From: a bacterium BMS3Abin02
Lineage (GTDB): Bacteria; Actinomycetota; Acidimicrobiia; Spongiisociales; UBA4744
Direction: 5' to 3'
DNA length: 64,000 nucleotides
NCBI GenBank assembly: GCA_002897675.1
Contig: BDSU01000037.1
Location: 66,399-130,398 of the forward strand
The notes beneath the pieces were generated by a model that ran no database searches, had not been told where the DNA came from, and saw nothing but the letters and a program-made list of their open reading frames with translations. A program made the position numbers and the translations under genes. Every line of letters begins with the position of its first letter. The first letter of the stretch is position 1. Shown in pieces: positions 25,997 through 35,080 of the stretch.

Positions 25997-27898
25997 ATGT
26001 CACGTACCTCTCGAATCATCATCGTCTTTCTCGGCCTGCTCGCCGGTCTCTTCATCGTGCTCATCGGCTCGTTCGGAATTGATCGCGCCTTGCACGTCGG
26101 CAAGGTGTTGCACAATGTCCACGCCTCGTCCGTGGACCTCTCCGGAAGGAACGAGGCGGGAGCCGAGCTGGCTCTCGTCGCGCTGGAGGACGAACTCAGC
26201 GCGACGCCCGCAGTATTCGATGTGACGGGGACGACCGTGGACCTCGACCCGACCACGGTTCGTTTCGACATCGACGAGCTGAGCGCTGCAGCCGCTGCTC
26301 TTGACGTCGGACGGGACGGAACGGTGATCGACCAGTTCAGGTGGTGGTTGGTACACATTTTCACGGTCGAGACCGTGCCGGTGCATGGAAGCCTCGACGA
26401 GAAGGCGCTCTCGGCCGTCTTCGACTACTGGGACGAGTCGGCGATCTCCATTCCTCCGTTCGACGGAGCCGTCGAGGTCCGGGGAATCCAGGCTGTCGCG
26501 CGATACCCGAACCCCGGCACCGGCATCGACCGACCGTCGGCTTCGAAAACGATCCTTGCATCGTTGCTCGATCCGGATCGACCGATCGTCACGATCGAAA
26601 CGGCGCCGCTGCAACCCAACCTCGGCGTTGGGGACATCGACGAGGCGGTCGAAGAGGCACAGCAGATGATCGGCCGGCCTGTCGTCCTGTCACGTGAGGA
26701 CCCCGATATCTCGGTGACCTTCACACCACGAGACCTGGCGTCGGCCCTGCGGAGTCAGATCGTCCACAACTCTCCGGCACATATCCAACTGAGCTTCGAT
26801 CCGGAGGTGATCGGCGCGATTCTCGAGCCGGCGAGCGCCGATCTCGGAGTACCCCCGCGCAATGCTTCGTTCGAGGTCGGTGACGACGGCCTGGTCACCA
26901 TCGTGCCGGGCAGACCGGGACAGATCGTGGATCCGGAGTTGACCGCCGGAGCGCTGGCGGTTGCTTCCCGCATGCCCGAACGAACCGGGCGGTTGCCGTT
27001 CGAAGATGCCGCCGAACCTGAATTCACGACCGAAGACGCCCTGGCGCTGAACATCAAGCATCTGGTGTCGCAGTTCACGACCTATCACCGCTGCTGCCAG
27101 AACCGTGTCACCAATATTCATCTTCTCGCGGACATCATCGACGGTGCCATCGTCCTGCCAGGCGAGGAATTCTCGATCAACGAGTACGTGGGACAGCGGG
27201 ATACCGCCCGCGGGTTCCTTCCCGACCACACGATCGTGCAGGGAAAGATGGTCGATACGATCGGGGGCGGCGTGAGTCAGTTCGCCACGACGTTCTACAA
27301 CGCCATGTACTGGGGTGGGTACGAAGACGTCACCCACTCGCCACACAGCTACTACTTCAGCCGATACCCGGAAGGGCACGAGGCGACGATCTCGTGGCCG
27401 GCGCCGAATCTCGTGTTTCGAAACGACTCCGATGCTGCGGTGCTCATCAAGACGTCCTACACCGACACGTCCTTGACCGTGAGTTTCTACGGAGACAACG
27501 GAGGCCGGACCGTCGTCGGGGAGCAGAAGAACGGACGTCTCCACACGGAAGTCACCTCGGAGGGGGACGGGACCGCCAGAAAGGTCACCTCCAGCGTCTC
27601 TCCACGCTTCGACGAAACCGAACCGCCGACCGAGTACACGGCCAACGACGAGCTGCTGCCTGGCGACGAGATCGTCAATGTGAAGGGCAGGGTCGGCTGG
27701 ACGGTCATCGTGACGAGAAACATCGAGTACCCGAACGGGCACGTCGAAACCCAGGAATGGCGTGTCCGTTATCGGCCGCAGCCTCGTGAAATCGAAGTGA
27801 ATTCCTGCATGATCCCCCCTGAGGAAGGGCAAGAACCCGTGCCCTGTCCGACCACGACGACCGTGGCGTCGACAACGACGACTACCGCGGCCGGTTAG
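25997..27898 (+). CDS. VanW-family cell-surface protein
   Basis: 633 residues. An N-terminal membrane helix (about 6-28) anchors a long extracytoplasmic part. Two repeats resembling the peptidoglycan-binding_4 domain (about 35-340) precede the VanW domain (about 355-505), with its CCQNRVTNIHLLAD, LPGEEFSIN and TIGGGVSQFATTFYNA motifs. A G5-like beta region follows (about 520-590), then a Thr-rich tail. The VanW domain was first seen in vancomycin-resistance clusters, but its biochemical role is still unclear; cell-wall binding is inferred. ATG 25997 was chosen because the membrane helix follows directly. The last 4 bp overlap the convergent gene. Confidence 0.85.
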   Translation: MSRTSRIIIVFLGLLAGLFIVLIGSFGIDRALHVGKVLHNVHASSVDLSGRNEAGAELALVALEDELSATPAVFDVTGTTVDLDPTTVRFDIDELSAAAAALDVGRDGTVIDQFRWWLVHIFTVETVPVHGSLDEKALSAVFDYWDESAISIPPFDGAVEVRGIQAVARYPNPGTGIDRPSASKTILASLLDPDRPIVTIETAPLQPNLGVGDIDEAVEEAQQMIGRPVVLSREDPDISVTFTPRDLASALRSQIVHNSPAHIQLSFDPEVIGAILEPASADLGVPPRNASFEVGDDGLVTIVPGRPGQIVDPELTAGALAVASRMPERTGRLPFEDAAEPEFTTEDALALNIKHLVSQFTTYHRCCQNRVTNIHLLADIIDGAIVLPGEEFSINEYVGQRDTARGFLPDHTIVQGKMVDTIGGGVSQFATTFYNAMYWGGYEDVTHSPHSYYFSRYPEGHEATISWPAPNLVFRNDSDAAVLIKTSYTDTSLTVSFYGDNGGRTVVGEQKNGRLHTEVTSEGDGTARKVTSSVSPRFDETEPPTEYTANDELLPGDEIVNVKGRVGWTVIVTRNIEYPNGHVETQEWRVRYRPQPREIEVNSCMIPPEEGQEPVPCPTTTTVASTTTTTAAG

Positions 27899-28188
27899 CG
27901 GCCGGCGCCCGTCACCACGAAGAAGTCGCGAATCTGCTCGCCGGCGCGGCGAACGCTCCCCTCGTCCCAGCCACCGTTTCGCTGCACGGACAGCACGTTG
28001 AATTGCACATAGACGTGTCGAATCGCCGGGTCGGCCTCAAAGAGACGCTTCGCGAGACGAGCCTCGAGGCTGTCTTCGGATACCGGCCGTGTGAACTCCC
28101 GGCCGTCCTGTCCCGTGAAGGTCCGGTCGGTGTCGAAGACCGCCACCTCACCATGGACGACGCTCTCGACTGCGACGATCTGACCCAC
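27895..28188 (-). CDS. Small conserved hypothetical protein
   Basis: 97 residues, no signal or membrane segment. It is strand-rich, with VVHGEVAVFDTDRTFTGQDGREF at the start and AIRHVYVQFNVLSVQR in the middle, which reads like a compact beta domain. The GTG start is supported by AAAGGAG five bases upstream. It overlaps the VanW stop by 4 bp (convergent) and sits 41 bp downstream of pyruvate kinase on the same strand. Family not recognised. Confidence 0.6.
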   Translation of the reverse strand: MGQIVAVESVVHGEVAVFDTDRTFTGQDGREFTRPVSEDSLEARLAKRLFEADPAIRHVYVQFNVLSVQRNGGWDEGSVRRAGEQIRDFFVVTGAGR

Positions 28189-28228
28189 ACGTGCTCCTTT
28201 CGAGCGACGAACATTAGTGCACGGATCC

Positions 28229-29629
28229 TCACCCGCCGATGGTCTGCAATTTCATCAGATTCGTCGAGGCGCTGCGGTTTGGAGGAGTCCCCGCGACGAT
28301 CACGACTCCCTCGCCGGCCGAGCACACGCCGTGGTCGGCGAGGTAGCGGTCGGCAAACTCGATCATCGCATCGGTCGAGTCGAGTCGTTCGAAGGCGACA
28401 GGAGTCACGCCCCGGTAGATCGCCATTCTGCGGCGTGTGCGCTCCACGGGACTGAACGCCATGATCGCTGCGCAAGGGCGGTATTTGGAGAGCAACCGTG
28501 CCGTACTGCCGGACTCCGTGAAGGCGACGATGGTGCCGAGACCGAGATCCGTCGCCGCTTCCACGGCAGCTCTCGCCATCGCAGACGCATAGCCGGCCTG
28601 CCCGGGAAGGAACCCGATCGACTGATGGTCGGATCGTGGGCGATCGGCCTCCACGAGGATCCGATCCATCATCGCCACCGTCTCGATCGGATAGTCCCCG
28701 ATTGCGGTCTCTCCCGAGAGCATGACCGCATCCGTTCCCTCCATGACGGCCGTCGCAACGTCGGTGACTTCCGCCCGAGTGGGACGCGTGCTGTGGATCA
28801 TCGACTCGAGCATCTCCGTCGCGGTCACCGAGACGAGCCCGGCGGCATTCGTCCGGCGCAGGATGTCCTGCTGTACGGACGGGAGCCGCTCGAGCGGAAT
28901 CTCGACGCCGAGATCTCCACGAGCCACCATCACACCATCGGCCACCGACAGGATCGCGTCGAGGTTCTCGAATGCCACTGCAAGTTCGACCTTCGCGATG
29001 ACCGGCACCCCCGAGAGTTGGCGAACCCGCTCGACGTCTGCCGCCGAACGGACGAAGGACGCAGCCACGAAATCCACTTCGAGCTCGCGACCGAACGCGA
29101 GATCCACCTTGTCTTTCTCCGTCACCGCCGAGACCCGCAGATTCGCCTTCGGGAAGGCGGCTCCACGGTGGTCACCGACGAGACCACCCTCGATCACCTC
29201 GGCAATCAGTCGGTCTCGCGTTTGCTCGGTCACCTTCATGCGAACGAGACCGTCGGCGAGTACGACTTCCGAGCCCACCCCCACATCGCTGACGAGACGC
29301 GGGTACCCGATCTCGATTCGCTCCGCGTCCCCGAGGCCCATGCCGGCGACGAGGCTGACCTGATCTCCGCGCTTCAGCCGGATCCCGCCGCCGGGAAACG
29401 TGCCGACTCTGATCTTGGGTCCCTGGATGTCCTGCAGGATCGCCACGGCTCTCTTCTGCCGGGTGGCAGCTTCACGCACGAAGGTCGCCAGTTTGCGGTG
29501 GGTGTCATGGTCGCCATGGGAGAAGTTCAATCTGGCGACATCCATCCCCGCGGCGACAAGCCCGTCGATGGCCTCGGCGGTGGCCACGGCGGGCCCCAGC
29601 GTGACGACGATCTTGGTGTGTCTGGTCAT
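28229..29629 (-). CDS. pyk: Pyruvate kinase
   Basis: 466 residues, the usual bacterial length. It opens with TKIVVTLGPA and GMDVARLNFSHGDHDTH (substrate and K+ site). A B-domain follows, then AVAFENLDAILSVADGVMVARGDLGVEIP (Mg2+ binding) and the TEMLESMIHSTRPTRAEVTDVA signature. A C-terminal regulatory domain is present. It converts phosphoenolpyruvate and ADP to pyruvate and ATP at the end of glycolysis. ATG 29629 was chosen; the frame runs on upstream without family similarity. The small gene at 27895 follows on the same strand. Confidence 0.95.
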   Translation of the reverse strand: MTRHTKIVVTLGPAVATAEAIDGLVAAGMDVARLNFSHGDHDTHRKLATFVREAATRQKRAVAILQDIQGPKIRVGTFPGGGIRLKRGDQVSLVAGMGLGDAERIEIGYPRLVSDVGVGSEVVLADGLVRMKVTEQTRDRLIAEVIEGGLVGDHRGAAFPKANLRVSAVTEKDKVDLAFGRELEVDFVAASFVRSAADVERVRQLSGVPVIAKVELAVAFENLDAILSVADGVMVARGDLGVEIPLERLPSVQQDILRRTNAAGLVSVTATEMLESMIHSTRPTRAEVTDVATAVMEGTDAVMLSGETAIGDYPIETVAMMDRILVEADRPRSDHQSIGFLPGQAGYASAMARAAVEAATDLGLGTIVAFTESGSTARLLSKYRPCAAIMAFSPVERTRRRMAIYRGVTPVAFERLDSTDAMIEFADRYLADHGVCSAGEGVVIVAGTPPNRSASTNLMKLQTIGG

Positions 29630-29712
29630 GATCGGAAGCGTACCCACTCGAAGGCCCAAGTCGGGTACCGCCGCTGCATCCGGCGTCGGCGGCCGAGCCG
29701 GCATTCGTCTGT

Positions 29713-30693
29713 CTACGCCAGAGCCGGGATCACCTCACGCGCGAACAGTTCGAGACCATTCGTGTCATATGCCGCCTCCGCGAAGTACCCGATCGCGTAG
29801 CGAAGACCTGCATCCGCCCATGGCTTCAGCCTGGCCACGAGCTGTTCCGGTGTCCCGGCCATCTCGCGATACATCGCCTCCATCCGGTCGAGCCGGTCCT
29901 CGGCAACGTAGGGGCGGTAGTGATCCCTGATCCACGCCAGGCGCTCCTTCACGGCTGCCTCGGACTCTTCGCAGACGACGTTGAAGTTGCTCGATCGAAC
30001 GATCGTTGCGAAGTCGGTGCCGACATCTTCGCAGTGTCTTCGAAGAATGTCTGACTTGTGGATGAACTCGTCGACCGACTGACCGAAGTTCGTGTACGAC
30101 GCATACCGCGCGGCCACGTTGAGGGTCAGCTTCTCCCCACCGCCGGCCACCCAGAACGGGATGTGCGGGTTCTGGACAGGCTTCGGACGGCAGATGGCAC
30201 CGTCGAGTGTGTAGTACTTTCCCACATGACGTACCGTGTCCTCGGTCCACATCCTCCGCATGATCTCGACCGCTTCGCGCAGCATGCCGATCCTGACCGA
30301 GGCCTTGGGAAACTCGTATCCGTAACCGGCGTGCTCGTGCTCATACCAACCCGCGCCGATTCCCATCTCGACCCGACCTCCGCTGATCACGTCGATCGAT
30401 GCCGCAACCTTGGCCAGATACGAGGGCGGTCGGTAGGAATTACAGGTGCACATCTGGCCGAGCCGAACCGTGCTCGTAACTGCGGCCAGCGACGCCATCA
30501 ACGTCCAGGCTTCGTAGGTCACCTCCTGAGAGGGGACCGGAACCGTGTGAAAGTGGTCGTACACCCACAAGGATTCGTACCCGGATCGCTCGATCGTCGC
30601 TGCCACCGACCGCATCGTCTCCCAGTGGCGCTCTTCTGGTATGCCAACGAGGTCCATCCGCCATCCTTGCGGGACAAAAGCACCAAAACGCAT
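29713..30693 (-). CDS. LLM-class F420-dependent oxidoreductase
   Basis: 326-residue luciferase-like TIM barrel. MRFGAFVPQGWRMDL at the N-terminus, YESLWVYDHFHTVP, and GRVEMGIGAGWYEHEHAGYG (the F420 phosphate region) match the F420-dependent LLM family common in Actinomycetota. The barrel end is regular. Substrate unknown; such enzymes reduce or oxidise alcohols, imines or xenobiotics with F420. The ATG at 30693 follows GGAG. The divergent neighbour makes a building block of F420, which supports the cofactor assignment. Confidence 0.85.
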   Translation of the reverse strand: MRFGAFVPQGWRMDLVGIPEERHWETMRSVAATIERSGYESLWVYDHFHTVPVPSQEVTYEAWTLMASLAAVTSTVRLGQMCTCNSYRPPSYLAKVAASIDVISGGRVEMGIGAGWYEHEHAGYGYEFPKASVRIGMLREAVEIMRRMWTEDTVRHVGKYYTLDGAICRPKPVQNPHIPFWVAGGGEKLTLNVAARYASYTNFGQSVDEFIHKSDILRRHCEDVGTDFATIVRSSNFNVVCEESEAAVKERLAWIRDHYRPYVAEDRLDRMEAMYREMAGTPEQLVARLKPWADAGLRYAIGYFAEAAYDTNGLELFAREVIPALA

Positions 30694-30771
30694 CAGTGAA
30701 CTCCGATCGTCTGCGTGCCTGCACCCTAGGCACACCGGTGCGCGCTCGATCCGGAAGTACCATGCGTCTCC

Positions 30772-31377
30772 ATGCCACGACCCCTCATCGCAGTCCCCGT
30801 GAAACCGTTCGGCGTCGCCAAACACCGCCTCGCCGCCGTCATGGACGGCCCCACACGATCGATCATCGGCCGCCGGATCGCGGCGAGAACATTGGAGACT
30901 GCGCGACAGACCGGAGCGGACGTCGTTGTGGTTGCCGGTGACCGAGGGGTTCGACGATGGGCTGCCACTCTCGGGTTCGCCGGCATTCCGGAGCTGGAGC
31001 CGGGCCTCGCCGGGGCTGCCCGGTCGGCAGTCGATGTGGCAGCGCTCGACACCCGTCCCTGGATCGTCGCCCACGCGGACCTCCCTCTCGTGGAGGTGGA
31101 CGATTTTCGCGCCGTCATCAGGGCACTCGAGGAAGCAGAGGTCGTGATTGCACCGTCCTACGACGGAGGGACGACGGTGATAGGAGGAACCTTGAACGCG
31201 TTCGACTTCCGCTACGGGGAAGGCAGCTTCCGCCGCCACCTCGGCGTTGCATCCCGAAGACGGGTTCGAATCGTCGTGAGACTCGGCCTCGCCCTCGACC
31301 TCGATGGTCCCTCCGACCTGGAGAGCGCCATCAGGCATCCACGCGGAGCCTGGCTACGATCGCTGGTCGATCAGTAG
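30772..31377 (+). CDS. cofC: 2-phospho-L-lactate (phosphoenolpyruvate) guanylyltransferase, F420 biosynthesis
   Basis: 201-residue nucleotidyltransferase (CofC/FbiD family). It shows the short VPVKPFGVAKHRLA N-terminus with the conserved Lys, VVVVAGDRGV, WIVAHADLPLVEVDDF (HADLP is the metal-binding hallmark) and a C-terminal LALDLDGPSDLES (DxDxP-like). It activates 2-phospholactate or phosphoenolpyruvate with GTP for coenzyme F420 assembly. Its last 7 bp overlap the convergent ABC ATPase gene. The other F420 genes are not in the window. Confidence 0.88.
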   Translation: MPRPLIAVPVKPFGVAKHRLAAVMDGPTRSIIGRRIAARTLETARQTGADVVVVAGDRGVRRWAATLGFAGIPELEPGLAGAARSAVDVAALDTRPWIVAHADLPLVEVDDFRAVIRALEEAEVVIAPSYDGGTTVIGGTLNAFDFRYGEGSFRRHLGVASRRRVRIVVRLGLALDLDGPSDLESAIRHPRGAWLRSLVDQ

Positions 31378-32558
31378 ATCGCCGCCCCCGTGTCCCTGTC
31401 GAAGAAGTGCAGCTTGGAGCTATCAATGAACAACTTCACTTTCTCGCCGAGCTGCGGGGCCGTGTCGGGATTGACACGGGCCGTGAACTTGGTGAGATCT
31501 CCCAGGACCGACGCGTCCTGGCCCTGGTCGGCAATCAGCTCCTGGATGTCGGGAGTGACCACCGGTGGGACCTGCATCTCGAAGTGCACGAACGCTTCCG
31601 AGCCGAGCTGCTCGACGAGCCCTACCGTGACCTCCAGTTGCTGATCTTCCGGCGCACCGGGAACGGCCGAGGCCATCTCGAAAACCTCGGGACGGATGCC
31701 GACCACCAGCTCTTTTCCGACATAGCGGCTGAGACCCGGACGTTGGGCAAGGAGCTCCGGAGCGATATGCAGCCGTTCGACACCGAACGAGGCGAACACC
31801 TTGTCGCCTTCACCTTCCAGAGTCCCGTAGACGAAATTCATCGACGGTGAGCCGATGAACCCGCCCACGAAGATGTTGACCGGATGGTCGTAGAGAGCGC
31901 GTGGCGTGTCGACCTGCTGCAAGGTTCCCTTGCGGATGACCGCCACACGGTCACCCATCGTCATCGCCTCGACCTGATCGTGAGTCACATACAGCGTGGT
32001 GGTCCCGAGCCGGGCATGCAGCTCGCCAAGCTCAGATCGCATCTGCACCCGCAGTTTCGCGTCGAGGTTCGACAGCGGCTCGTCCATCAGGAACGCCTCC
32101 GGCTCACGTACGATCGCCCGACCCATCGCGACTCGCTGCCGCTGGCCACCGGAAAGAGCCTTGGGTTTCCTCGCAAGGAAGTCGGTGATCTCGAGGGTCC
32201 TGGCAGCGTCTTCGACCCTGGTCTTTATCTCTTCTTTGGGAAGCTTCCTGAGCTTGAGACCGAACGCCATGTTGTCGAAAACGGACATGTGCGGATACAG
32301 CGCGTAGTTCTGGAACACCATCGCGATGTCCCTGTCCTTCGGGGGAACGTCGTTGACGACCTTGTCCCCGATGCGCACCTCCCCCTCGGTGATCTCCTCG
32401 AGACCGGCGACCATGCGCAAGAGAGTCGACTTGCCACATCCGGACGGACCCACCAACACGACGAATTCACCGTCACCCACATCGAAACTCACATCTTCGA
32501 TCGCCCGCGTCCCCCCCGGATAGACCTTGCCGACCTGATCGAAACGAATACCCGCCAC
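31371..32558 (-). CDS. Sugar-type ABC transporter ATPase (MsmK/UgpC family)
   Basis: 395 residues. Walker A is GPSGCGKST, the Q-loop is MVFQNYALYPHMSV, the signature LSGGQRQRVAMGRA and Walker B AFLMDEPLSNLDAKLR, and the C-terminal part from about 235 is a MalK-type regulatory/TOBE domain. It powers an ABC importer for carbohydrates, or several importers at once, since no permease or binding protein is adjacent. The GTG at 32558 was chosen because GGAGG lies five bases before it; an earlier GTG at 32570 has no such site. Confidence 0.88.
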   Translation of the reverse strand: MAGIRFDQVGKVYPGGTRAIEDVSFDVGDGEFVVLVGPSGCGKSTLLRMVAGLEEITEGEVRIGDKVVNDVPPKDRDIAMVFQNYALYPHMSVFDNMAFGLKLRKLPKEEIKTRVEDAARTLEITDFLARKPKALSGGQRQRVAMGRAIVREPEAFLMDEPLSNLDAKLRVQMRSELGELHARLGTTTLYVTHDQVEAMTMGDRVAVIRKGTLQQVDTPRALYDHPVNIFVGGFIGSPSMNFVYGTLEGEGDKVFASFGVERLHIAPELLAQRPGLSRYVGKELVVGIRPEVFEMASAVPGAPEDQQLEVTVGLVEQLGSEAFVHFEMQVPPVVTPDIQELIADQGQDASVLGDLTKFTARVNPDTAPQLGEKVKLFIDSSKLHFFDRDTGAAIY

Positions 32559-32614
32559 GGTGTCCTCCACCCATCTCGCGCTACAGCTGCCAAAATAGCA
32601 AAAAGAAGGGAGCC

Positions 32615-33328
32615 ATGATGACTGACAGACGTGTGCTCGTGATCACGGGAGCGACCGGAGGCCTGGGCACTGCGCTGGTTCGTAGGCTCACCGCTTCCGA
32701 CTATCGATTCGCCGCAACCTACCTCGTCCCCGAGGAAGCGCGGGTTTTCGAAGAGACCGTGCTCCTCGGTGAAGACCGGCTCCTCCTTGCACGAGTCGAT
32801 GCCGCGGACACGCAAGAGGTGGAAGCGTTCATGCAAAATGTGGCGGAGCGCTTCGGGGCCATCGACGCGCTCTGTTGTCTCGCGGGCAAATGGGCCGGCG
32901 GTCGCGACGTCGCCGACACCGACGATGTCCGGTTCGACCGGATGATCGACACGAACCTCCGGTCTGCGTTCGTGGCGGTCCGGGCCGCGCTTCCCTACCT
33001 GAAGATGGCCCATTGGGGTCGCATCCTGCTGATGGGGAGCCGTGCGGCCGTCGACGCTCCGGCAGGACAAGCTGCGTTCAACGTCGCCAAAGCCGGTGTC
33101 GTGGCACTCGCCAAATCGCTCGCCCAGGAACTCGGAGGCGATACTGTCACAGCCAACGTGATCCTTCCCTCGGTCATCGACACGCCGGCCACGCGAAAAG
33201 CGCTCCCCTACGCCGACTACATGGACTGGCCCACACCCGACGAAATCGCAGCGGTGATGGAGTTCATGCTGAGCGAGGCGAGCGGCACAATCTCCGGCGC
33301 AGCCATCCCCGTGTACGGAAAGGCTTGA
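32615..33328 (+). CDS. Short-chain dehydrogenase-like protein with Phe for catalytic Tyr
   Basis: 237-residue Rossmann protein of the SDR family. TGATGGLG (11-18) binds NAD(P), and the catalytic Ser142 (LLMGSRAAVD) and Lys159 are present. The YxxxK motif reads F155-N-V-A-K159, so the essential Tyr is Phe. CCLAGKWAGG replaces the usual NNAG. Normal dehydrogenase chemistry is unlikely unless another residue substitutes; a binding or regulatory role is possible. The start has AAGGGAG just upstream. It is divergent from the ABC ATPase and convergent with the exonuclease gene, 4 bp apart. Confidence 0.8.
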   Translation: MMTDRRVLVITGATGGLGTALVRRLTASDYRFAATYLVPEEARVFEETVLLGEDRLLLARVDAADTQEVEAFMQNVAERFGAIDALCCLAGKWAGGRDVADTDDVRFDRMIDTNLRSAFVAVRAALPYLKMAHWGRILLMGSRAAVDAPAGQAAFNVAKAGVVALAKSLAQELGGDTVTANVILPSVIDTPATRKALPYADYMDWPTPDEIAAVMEFMLSEASGTISGAAIPVYGKA

Positions 33329-33332
33329 TCTT

Positions 33333-34022
33333 TCAACATCCTGGCCACTCCCCGACGATCGAAGGACGATCGGCGCCGATGCGTGCCAGGTACTCGTTGA
33401 GGTCGTCCCTCCATGTGCGATACGCCTCGATCTGAAGCGCGACGAGGTCGGTGCCGTCGAGATGCAGCGCGGGATATCTGGCGGCGAGAGCGCGAGCAAC
33501 GCCGGCGGTGGTGATTGCGTCGGCGGCCGCCCGGTGCGCTCCCCCGATGTTCACCCCGTAGTGTTTGGCAGTGACCGCCAGGGGGCGCTTGCCTTTCCGA
33601 TAGCGGTCGACGTGCCGGTCCAGGACCAGCGGATCGACGATCACCGCCGGTGGGACACCAGGCAGGGTGCCGAGTTCGTAGCGGGCCAGCTCCTTGGCGA
33701 GGAGCGGCCAGTCATATGGCGCGTTGTAGATCGCGATCGGGATCTCGTCGTGAACGAACCGCCGGATGGCGGTAAGCGTCTCCCCGAGCACGTCCGCGGG
33801 ATCGCCGCCCCGCTCTCGAAGTTCGGCGCTCGTGATCCCGGTGATCTCGGCGGCGGCTCGTGGCATGGGAATCCCGGGGTTGATCAGCCGGTTCACGATC
33901 TCTGTCGCTGTGCCGTCCGGGGCGACTTCGACAAGCGCCACTTCGACGATACGATCGGTCGCCGGGTCGACGCCGGTGGCTTCGAGATCGAGAGCGGCAA
34001 GTGGTCCTGTGTGCCAGCTCAT
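33333..34022 (-). CDS. DnaQ-like 3'-5' exonuclease
   Basis: 229 residues, DEDDh exonuclease domain. LAALDLEATGVDPATDRIVE gives the first Asp and Glu, YNAPYDWPLLAKEL the second Asp, and HRAAADAITT the final His and Asp. It would remove 3' nucleotides from DNA as a proofreading or repair subunit. It is not linked to a polymerase gene. The start ATG is 34022; the frame extends upstream to 34148 without family similarity. Substrate (DNA or RNA) is not certain. Confidence 0.85.
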   Translation of the reverse strand: MSWHTGPLAALDLEATGVDPATDRIVEVALVEVAPDGTATEIVNRLINPGIPMPRAAAEITGITSAELRERGGDPADVLGETLTAIRRFVHDEIPIAIYNAPYDWPLLAKELARYELGTLPGVPPAVIVDPLVLDRHVDRYRKGKRPLAVTAKHYGVNIGGAHRAAADAITTAGVARALAARYPALHLDGTDLVALQIEAYRTWRDDLNEYLARIGADRPSIVGEWPGC

Positions 34023-34092
34023 GCCGCCACGGTAGCCGACGCGTGTGACAGCAAGCCGGCCTGGGTATTCGCGATAGGTACACTGGAACACG

Positions 34093-34275
34093 ATGGGACG
34101 CTCGCTCAGACTGGCGCTCGTTGTATTCGTGTCGGCCCTTCTCGCCAATGTGGGGGTCCAGGGCCTGTGGCCTCACCGGAGCATCGACTGGTATGTGGCG
34201 GTAGTCGTTGCCGCCGCCACGGCCGTCACGTTGGTCGTGGTCGACCGATTCTCTTCTCGACGCATCGGCCGGTAG
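34093..34275 (+). CDS. Small two-helix membrane protein
   Basis: 60 residues with two hydrophobic helices (about 5-24 and 32-50) and a basic Arg-rich C-terminus (FSSRRIGR). No strong ribosome-binding site precedes the ATG. The composition reads like a real small membrane protein rather than an accidental frame, but no family is recognised. It is divergent from the exonuclease gene, and the cold-shock gene starts about 210 bp downstream. Confidence 0.5.
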   Translation: MGRSLRLALVVFVSALLANVGVQGLWPHRSIDWYVAVVVAAATAVTLVVVDRFSSRRIGR

Positions 34276-34482
34276 GCACGTACGTGGCTCGAACCCTCGG
34301 TAACCGGCTAACCTATGTCATGCCCGAGTCATTTCGGGCCCCGCAGTCGGTCCTTCATGGTAAGGATCGGCCCATTCGGTCCTCGCGATTCCCAGGAGTC
34401 CGCAGCTCGAACACGCGCGGGAATCGCAATCCGGGTACCGATCCCGGCGCGTCGACATGGCGCACGACCCAGGAGGTCGACA

Positions 34483-34686
34483 ATGACAACATCCGGAACC
34501 GTCAAATTCTTCAACGAACAGAAGGGGTTCGGCTTCATCACGTCGCCGGATGGAGACGACGTGTTCGTTCACGTATCCAACATTGTGGGGGGCGAATCCC
34601 GCTCGCTCACGGAGGGCCAGTCGGTTCAGTACGAGACCGCACCGGGGCGCAAGGGTCCGGAGGCGGTCAACGTCAGGCCTGTCTGA
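34483..34686 (+). CDS. Cold-shock protein (CspA family)
   Basis: 67 residues. [16 protein letters not shown] is RNP1-like and [10 protein letters not shown] is RNP2-like; together these define a CspA-type OB fold that binds single-stranded RNA/DNA as an RNA chaperone. The ATG is preceded by AGGAGGT. The 207-bp space before it probably holds a long 5' leader, usual for cold-shock genes, with a small hairpin (GCCCGA/TCGGGC) near 34322-34339. The next gene begins two bases after its stop codon. Confidence 0.9.
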   Translation: MTTSGTVKFFNEQKGFGFITSPDGDDVFVHVSNIVGGESRSLTEGQSVQYETAPGRKGPEAVNVRPV

Positions 34687-34687
34687 C

Positions 34688-34954
34688 ATGGCACGACGTG
34701 GCGCTCAAGAAATGGCGAAGCGGGCCAGGGAGCGGGCCCGCCAGAAACGGCAGGAGGCGAAGCGCGAACGGCGTCAGTCCGCCTCCGCAGACGCCGCCGA
34801 CCCGACGGATGCGCCCGACGAGGCCGGACTGATGGAGGAATTCCGAGTACTGAGCGAACGTCATGCCGCCGGCCTCCTCGCTGGGGACCTCTACACAAAA
34901 GAGCGCCATCGGATTTTCGTCGAGCTCGGTATCGAGTCTGAGGAAGCCGACTGA
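34688..34954 (+). CDS. Charged helical protein with SHOCT-like C-terminus
   Basis: 88 residues. The N-terminal half is strongly basic (MAKRARERARQKRQEAKRER), then comes an acidic Ala/Asp linker, and the C-terminal 35 residues (MEEFRVLSERHAAGLLAGDLY ... IFVELGIE) look like a short SHOCT-type helix pair. It directly follows the cold-shock gene and is likely cotranscribed; it may help bind RNA or nucleoid. Function inferred only from composition and position. Confidence 0.6.
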   Translation: MARRGAQEMAKRARERARQKRQEAKRERRQSASADAADPTDAPDEAGLMEEFRVLSERHAAGLLAGDLYTKERHRIFVELGIESEEAD

Positions 34955-34980
34955 GGCTTCTGCCGGGTAGGCGTCTCACG

Positions 34981-35056
34981 TGGTAGCCCCGACCAGATTC
35001 GAACTGGCGTTACCGGCTTGAGAGGCCGGCGTCCTAGGCCGCTAGACGACGGGGCC
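34981..35056 (-). tRNA. tRNA-Glu(CTC)
   Basis: 76 nt including an encoded CCA. The cloverleaf folds: a 7-bp acceptor with a G-U pair at position 1-72, anticodon stem CCGGC/GCCGG and loop CTCTCAA giving anticodon CTC, and a TTCGAAT T-loop. It lies after tRNA-Gln on the same strand. Confidence 0.95.
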
Positions 35057-35080
35057 GAGCGCGGCGAAAGCATCGCTCGG

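Noticed and set aside
28217-29800. A 527-codon plus-strand frame opposite pyruvate kinase
   Set aside because: No family pattern; pyruvate kinase on the minus strand is unmistakable.
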